Source: Clostridiales bacterium
GTDB lineage: Bacteria; Bacillota; Clostridia; Christensenellales; Aristaeellaceae
Reading direction: 5' to 3'
Assembly (NCBI GenBank): GCA_004552515.1
Contig: SFOF01000069.1
Location: 1 to 9,834 of the forward strand
DNA length: 9,834 nucleotides
A program made the position numbers and the translations under genes. Within the stretch, counting starts at the first letter, position 1. Every line of letters begins with the position of its first letter. This document shows positions 6,121-9,834 of the stretch, piece after piece. The notes under the pieces are model-generated. The model worked only from the letters and a program-made list of their open reading frames with translations, was not told where the DNA came from and made no database searches.

Positions 6121-6148
6121 ACACCGCCCCGCAGACCAGCCCCCGCGC
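6121..6148. repeat. 28-bp perfect direct repeat, copy B
   Basis: Identical to 5988-6015 and 133 bp from it (start to start). It ends 17 nt before the AAGGAG (6166-6171) of the downstream gene, so it lies in that gene's immediate leader. Confidence 0.92.
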
Positions 6149-6178
6149 GGACAAAGAACGACAGTAAGGAGAATCGCC

Positions 6179-8173
6179 ATGACACAGTGGTATGAACGTC
6201 GCTTCCGGCGGCACCTGCTGGATATGCACATCGACGATTGGAGCGACGCGTTCCTCAGCCGCTTCTCGAGCGAAGACTACGCCGAGAATCTCTCGCTGGC
6301 GCATATCAATATGCCCATGCTCTATCTGCAATCCCATACGGGACTGTGCAACTTTCCGACGAAAACCGGCCGGATGCACCGCGCCTTCGAAAAGGATCCC
6401 GACGCCATGCGCCGCCTGACCGCGCTCTGCCGCGAAAAGGGCATGGGCGTCGTGGGCTACTACAGCCTGATCTATAACACCTGGGCGCACGATACGCACC
6501 CCGGCTGGCGCATGGTCGATGAAAACGGGCGCTCCCAGCGCGATCTGGGCAGCCGCTACGGACTGTGCTGCCCCAATAACGCCGATTACCGCGCGTTCGT
6601 GTTCGCGCAGATCCGCGAAATGCTGGACTATTTCGACGGGGACGGAATGTTCTACGATATGCCGTTCTGGCCGCAGGTCTGCTATTGCCCGGCCTGTCGC
6701 GCGCGCTGGGCGCGTGAGGTCGGCGGCGAAATCCCCTCGGCGCGGGAGGGCGCCGCGTGGGAGAAGCTGCTCGAACGCCGCCGCGCCTGGATGGGCGAGT
6801 TCGCACAGGCGGTGACCGGCTGCACAAAGGCGCTCAGGCCGGGAATCAGCGTGGAGCAGAACTTCGCCTGCTCGATCGCCAGCGGTGCGGAGGCGGCCAT
6901 CGGCGACGAGGTCAACGCGGCCTGTGATTATACCGGCGGCGATCTGACCGGCGGCATCTACGAGCAGTCGTTCACCTGCAAGTATTTCAGCGCGGCGAGC
7001 GCGCATCAGCCGTTCGAATATATGATCGTCCGCTGCGATCCCAACCTGACGAAGCATACCCTGACGAAATCCCGCCGCGAGCTGGAAACAGCCGTCATGC
7101 TGACGTGCGCGCATCACGGCGCGTCGCTGGCGATCGACGCGATCGATCCCGTGGGCACGATGGACAGGCGCTTTTACCGATTGCTGGGCGAGGTGTTCGC
7201 CAAGGAAGAGCCTTACGAGCCGTATCTCACCGGCGATATGCTCTGCGACGTGGGCATCGTCTATCATCTGCCGTCGAAGGCGCTGCGGCGCGGCATGACG
7301 TTCTCCAATCACCATGCGGCGCTCGGCGCGGCGCGGCATATGCTGGAAAGGCATATCCTCTGCGGCGTGGCGGGGCACCGGCAGATGAAATCGCTCTCCC
7401 GCTATCCGGCGCTCATCGCGCCCATGCTGCGCTGCCTGAGCGATGAGGAACGCGCCGCGCTCGTCGATTATGTGACGGCGGGCGGTCGGCTGTATTTCTC
7501 CGGTGGCGAGGACGGCGCGCTGGTCGAGGCGCTGCTGGGAACGCGCGTGACCGGCTTTACCGGCGAAACGGTGACCTATCTCGCGCCGGAAAGCGGACGG
7601 GAAGCGCTGTTTGCGGATTTTAACGCCGATTATCCGCTGCCGTTCGACGGCGACGCGCCGATCCTGGGCCGCCTGCCGGAGGACGCGCAGGTGCTGGCGC
7701 GCATAAAGCTGCCCTACACCATCCAGAATACACCGCGCTATGCGTCCATCCACTCGAACCCGCCGGGCGTTATGACCGACTGGCCCGCGGTGGTGCGGCG
7801 GCGCGTGGGGCGGGGCGAGGTGATCTGGAGCGCTCAGCCGATCGAAAAGGAGCGGCAGGCGGTCTATGGCGAGACGCTGTGCCGTCTGCTCGCGCTCATG
7901 GGCTTTGAAAGCCGGCTGCATACCGGCGCGCCGCGCATCGTCGAGCTGACGGCGTTCGAGGACGAAAACGCTGTGCGCGTGAATATCGCGCGGCTGAACA
8001 GCGATTTTGAGGGCGCGCTGCCCGCGTTCAGCGTATCGCTGCGCTGCGGCGACATTCGGGAGGTCGTGCGTCTGCCGGAGGGCGAAAGGGTTCCTTTCGA
8101 GCGCGACGGCGATGAGACGCGCTTTACCGCCCGTGCGCTCGATCTGTTCGATATGTACGAGCTGCGGCGGTAG
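6179..8173 (+). CDS. Hypothetical glycosyl hydrolase (GHL6-like) with GH42-type trimerisation-like region
   Basis: A 664-residue protein without a signal peptide, probably a cytoplasmic retaining-type glycosidase. The N-terminal half looks like a TIM barrel of the GHL6/alpha-fucosidase-related type: GVVGYYSLIYNTWAHDTHPGW (two overlapping stretches, 90-110), then GDGMFYDMPFWP (154-165) with candidate nucleophile D160, and CYCPACRARWAREVG (168-182), a Cys-rich motif common in this group and possibly metal-binding. SVEQNF (224-229) with E226 is a candidate acid/base. From about 355 to 550 the pattern ALIAPMLRCLSDEERAALVD (411-430) plus YVTAGGRLYFSGG (431-443) is the glutamine-amidotransferase-like fold of GH42 trimerisation domains, followed by a beta-sandwich-like C-terminus. 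The ATG has AAGGAG 7 nt upstream. The substrate is unknown. The neighbouring GH20-like and toroid-like genes hint at host or plant glycans. Confidence 0.82.
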   Translation: MTQWYERRFRRHLLDMHIDDWSDAFLSRFSSEDYAENLSLAHINMPMLYLQSHTGLCNFPTKTGRMHRAFEKDPDAMRRLTALCREKGMGVVGYYSLIYNTWAHDTHPGWRMVDENGRSQRDLGSRYGLCCPNNADYRAFVFAQIREMLDYFDGDGMFYDMPFWPQVCYCPACRARWAREVGGEIPSAREGAAWEKLLERRRAWMGEFAQAVTGCTKALRPGISVEQNFACSIASGAEAAIGDEVNAACDYTGGDLTGGIYEQSFTCKYFSAASAHQPFEYMIVRCDPNLTKHTLTKSRRELETAVMLTCAHHGASLAIDAIDPVGTMDRRFYRLLGEVFAKEEPYEPYLTGDMLCDVGIVYHLPSKALRRGMTFSNHHAALGAARHMLERHILCGVAGHRQMKSLSRYPALIAPMLRCLSDEERAALVDYVTAGGRLYFSGGEDGALVEALLGTRVTGFTGETVTYLAPESGREALFADFNADYPLPFDGDAPILGRLPEDAQVLARIKLPYTIQNTPRYASIHSNPPGVMTDWPAVVRRRVGRGEVIWSAQPIEKERQAVYGETLCRLLALMGFESRLHTGAPRIVELTAFEDENAVRVNIARLNSDFEGALPAFSVSLRCGDIREVVRLPEGERVPFERDGDETRFTARALDLFDMYELRR

Positions 8174-8184
8174 CCGGTTCCGCT

Positions 8185-8259
8185 GCCCGTCATAAAGCAT
8201 CCTCCCCGTGATCGCAGTGAAAGAGCGGTCGCGGGGAGGATCGTGCGTTTTATCGGGGC
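8185..8259. repeat. 75-bp terminator repeat, copy 1
   Basis: This block matches 8352-8426 at 73 of 75 positions in the same orientation. The differences are at 8244 and 8246 (T and C here, C and T in copy 2). Identity falls off at both edges. Confidence 0.95.
8199..8253 (+). terminator. Hairpin terminator after the GHL6-like gene
   Basis: A 17-bp stem (8199-8215 with 8225-8241, two G-T pairs) with a 9-nt loop AGTGAAAGA begins 25 nt after the stop codon and is followed by GTTTTAT at 8247-8253. The opposite strand reads GCTTTATG after the stem, so it can work in both directions. Confidence 0.85.
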
Positions 8260-8360
8260 ATGGCTGCGCCTGCGGCAAGGCGCTGCATGGCGGGCGCGTC
8301 GATTTGCAGCGTGTATCTGCCGGGGGACGCTCTCTCACCGGGAACACGGCAGCCCGTCAT
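8250..8360 (-). pseudogene. Possible gene remnant between terminator copies (36 codons)
   Basis: The 92 nt between the two terminator copies read on the minus strand as an uninterrupted frame from ATG at 8360, ending at TAA 8250-8252 inside copy 1. Its C-terminal part, PGRYTLQIDAPAMQRLAAG, looks protein-like, with an alternating strand followed by a helix. There is no ribosome binding site, and its upstream end lies inside copy 2. It could be the tail of a lost gene that once ended at terminator copy 1, or a chance open frame in GC-rich DNA. Low confidence. Confidence 0.2.
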
Positions 8361-8426
8361 AAAGCATCCTCCCCGTGATCGCAGTGAAAGAGCGGTCGCG
8401 GGGAGGATCGCGTGTTTTATCGGGGC
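8352..8426. repeat. 75-bp terminator repeat, copy 2
   Basis: This is the second copy of the block at 8185-8259, shifted by exactly 167 bp. It ends 1 nt before the stop codon triplet of the M32 peptidase gene. Confidence 0.95.
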
Positions 8427-8427
8427 G
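8361..8427 (-). terminator. Hairpin terminator after the M32 carboxypeptidase
   Basis: The same 17-bp stem as copy 1, at 8366-8382 with 8392-8408 and a 9-nt loop. On the minus strand it begins 19 nt after the stop and is followed by GCTTTATG, a weak T tract. On the plus strand it is followed by GTTTTAT, giving a second barrier to transcripts coming from the glycosyl hydrolase gene. Confidence 0.8.
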
Positions 8428-9834
8428 TTACGCCTTGGGGCTGTATTTTTCCGTCAGGTAGTTGACGTAATAGTCGGGGTTGAACTTTGCGCCGGCGGCT
8501 CTTTCAAACAGCTCGCCCGGCTTATAGAGCGAGCCGAAGCGCCAGATTTTGTCCTCCAGCCAGGCGTTGATGGGGGCGAAATCGCCCTTTTCCAGGCACG
8601 CGTCCACATCGACGGTTTCCTTCATCTTTTCCAGCAGCTGCGCGCCGTAGGCCGAGCCGAGCGCATAGCTGGGGAAGTAGCCGAACGCGCCGCCCGACCA
8701 GTGCGAATCCTGAAGCACGCCCTCGCGGTCGGAGGGCACGTCCACGCCGAGATATTCCTTATAGAGCGCGTTCCAGGCCGCGGGCAGGTCTTTGGCGGTC
8801 AGCTCGCCGGAGAACAGCTTCTTTTCCAGCTCATAGCGCACCATGACGTGCAGGCAGTAGGTCAGCTCGTCGGCCTCGGTGCGGATGAGGGAGGGCTGGG
8901 CCTTGTTGATGGCGCGGTAGAGCGTTTCGTCGTCCACGTCGTTCAGGCTGGGGAAAAGCGCGCGCAGCCTGGGCGCGATATGGCCGATGAAGGCGCGGCT
9001 TCTGCCCAGCAGGTTTTCGTAGAAGCGCGACTGGCTCTCATGGATGCCCATGGACACGCCGCCGCCCAGCACGGTGTAGGCGAATTCGTCGGCGGGATGG
9101 GTGTCGTAGAGCGCGTGGCCGCCCTCGTGGATGACGCTGTACATGGACGAAGCGAAGTTCTCGCGCTCATAGCGCGTGGTGATGCGCGCGTCGTACTTGG
9201 TGAAGCTGGTGGTGAAGGGATGCTCGGTTTCGCCGATGCCGCAATGCGCGCGGTCAAGCCCGATGAGCGCCATCAGGTCGTCGGACAGCGCGCGCTGCTT
9301 TTCGATCGGGAAATCGCCGTGCAGGCAGCGGTCGTCCACGGGCGCGGCGTCGCAGACGGCCTTCACCAGCGGCATGAGCCGCGCGCGCAGCGTCTCGAAG
9401 AACTGATCGCAGGTCTTGCGGTCGAGACCCTCTTCATAGTTATTGAGCCAGTAGTCGTAGGGATCCTTATCCGGCGCGATATAGCCGGCCTGCTTCTTGA
9501 GCGCGGCGACGATTTTGTCGATATAGGGCGCGAAGATCGCGTAGTTGTTCGTCTCCTTGGCGGTGTGCCAGACGTCCTCGGATTCGGTCACGAGCCGCTG
9601 ATAGGCGGTGTATTCGTCCATGGGGATGGCGCGCAGCTCGACGAGACTTTTGCGCATCAGCTCGACCATGCGGTTATGCGCCTCATCGAGCGACGCGCGG
9701 TTCTCATAGAGGAAATCCAGCAGCGCGCCGGTTTCCTCGCCGGTGGAGAGCTTATACGTTTCCTCGCCGAGGATGGCGAGCGATTCGCCGCGGTTGGCGG
9801 CTGAGCCCTTGGGGGCGGTGGTCGCGCCGTCGTA
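8428..9834 (-). CDS. M32 family metallocarboxypeptidase (carboxypeptidase Taq type), 5' end cut
   Basis: The frame is open to the window edge, so the ATG at 9669 is internal. 468 residues are visible out of about 500 usual, and only a short N-terminal piece is missing. The enzyme removes C-terminal amino acids from peptides in the cytoplasm using a divalent metal, usually zinc or cobalt. Visible residues: YDGATTAPKG at the start, a family-typical N-terminal motif; EHPF (204-207) with the DARITTRY block (215-222); the metal-binding HEGGH (236-240); HESQSRFYEN; IRTEADELTYCLH with the M32 (I/V)RxEADE motif; and LQDSHWSGGAFGYFPSYALG. All signature motifs are intact, so it is probably active. It is convergent with the glycosyl hydrolase gene and separated from it by two terminator copies. 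No functional link to that neighbour is visible. Confidence 0.96.
   Translation of the reverse strand, partial: YDGATTAPKGSAANRGESLAILGEETYKLSTGEETGALLDFLYENRASLDEAHNRMVELMRKSLVELRAIPMDEYTAYQRLVTESEDVWHTAKETNNYAIFAPYIDKIVAALKKQAGYIAPDKDPYDYWLNNYEEGLDRKTCDQFFETLRARLMPLVKAVCDAAPVDDRCLHGDFPIEKQRALSDDLMALIGLDRAHCGIGETEHPFTTSFTKYDARITTRYERENFASSMYSVIHEGGHALYDTHPADEFAYTVLGGGVSMGIHESQSRFYENLLGRSRAFIGHIAPRLRALFPSLNDVDDETLYRAINKAQPSLIRTEADELTYCLHVMVRYELEKKLFSGELTAKDLPAAWNALYKEYLGVDVPSDREGVLQDSHWSGGAFGYFPSYALGSAYGAQLLEKMKETVDVDACLEKGDFAPINAWLEDKIWRFGSLYKPGELFERAAGAKFNPDYYVNYLTEKYSPKA

Larger units (their letters stand above)
5938..6178. other. 241-nt intergenic spacer with repeats
   Basis: Between the toroid-like gene and the glycosyl hydrolase I see the two 28-bp repeats, a weak hairpin right after the upstream stop (CCGTT 5952-5956 with AACGG 5964-5968, no T tract), a small GCCGG/CCGGC hairpin (6028-6045) and a TATAAC at 6036-6041 without a convincing -35. 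There is no clear promoter or strong terminator, so co-transcription of the two genes is possible. I see no supported small ORF or RNA gene. Confidence 0.5.

Noticed and set aside
5988..6148. CRISPR array
   Set aside because: There are only two repeats, 105 nt apart, with no further units and no cas genes. The geometry does not fit.
5988..6178. Riboswitch or structured leader for the glycosyl hydrolase
   Set aside because: I could not find a known aptamer core or a terminator/antiterminator pair, only short GC hairpins and the direct repeats.
4915..6231. Minus-strand open frame of about 438 codons
   Set aside because: It is antisense to the toroid-like gene, with low-information Arg-rich sequence and no start signal. 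The plus strand has promoter, ribosome binding site and plausible protein.
6035..8347. Minus-strand open frame of about 770 codons
   Set aside because: It lies opposite the GHL6-like gene, is rich in Arg and His as expected of antisense GC-rich frames, and crosses a terminator hairpin and the intergenic repeat.
8260..9804. Long plus-strand open frame of about 514 codons
   Set aside because: It is antisense to the M32 gene, which has every family motif. It begins in the terminator spacer without a ribosome binding site and is an artefact of high GC.

Overview
The window comes from a high-GC Gram-positive bacterium. The best inference is Bacillota, class Clostridia, of the gut or anaerobe type. 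Support comes from strong AGGAGG-type ribosome binding sites, near-perfect TTGACA/17 bp/TATAAT promoters, use of GTG and TTG starts, a DegV-family lipid-binding protein, a MarR repressor, an M32 carboxypeptidase and a tRNA without an encoded CCA. I see no phage, transposase, integrase, CRISPR or toxin genes. It reads as chromosomal housekeeping plus carbohydrate-use genes.

Layout, left to right. Positions 3-755 (+) hold the 3' part of a multi-pass membrane protein, closed by a GC-rich hairpin (761-791) shared with the convergent neighbour. A minus-strand group follows: a nucleoside hydrolase (799-1692), with tRNA-Ala(GGC) (1784-1856) and its terminator just upstream of it and a consensus promoter in front of the tRNA; a GH20-like, HexD-type glycosidase (1948-3348) with its own consensus promoter and a hairpin in its leader; and a two-gene operon of a MarR repressor and a DegV protein (4741 down to 3459), joined by a 4-nt ATGA overlap.

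The MarR promoter carries two copies of TGTTGA-N4-TCAACA centred 40 bp apart, a clear candidate for autoregulation. Divergent from it, on the plus strand, are an uncharacterised helical, probably alpha/alpha-toroid, protein starting at TTG (4942-5937) and a large hypothetical glycosyl hydrolase with a GH42-type trimerisation-like region (6179-8173). The 241-nt gap between these two contains a perfect 28-bp direct repeat.

The right end is an M32 metallocarboxypeptidase on the minus strand (8428 to past the window edge). It is separated from the glycosyl hydrolase by a duplicated 75-bp block (8185-8259 and 8352-8426), each copy a long terminator-like hairpin.

Three of the enzymes (GH20-like, toroid-like and GHL6-like) suggest breakdown of glycans or glycoconjugates, and the nucleoside hydrolase and M32 peptidase fit a salvage or scavenging lifestyle. 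The MarR-DegV pair suggests control by a lipid or other hydrophobic ligand. No wholly new defence-type system is visible. The most unusual elements are the double operator, the duplicated terminator block, the intergenic repeat and the two poorly characterised glycan-type proteins.
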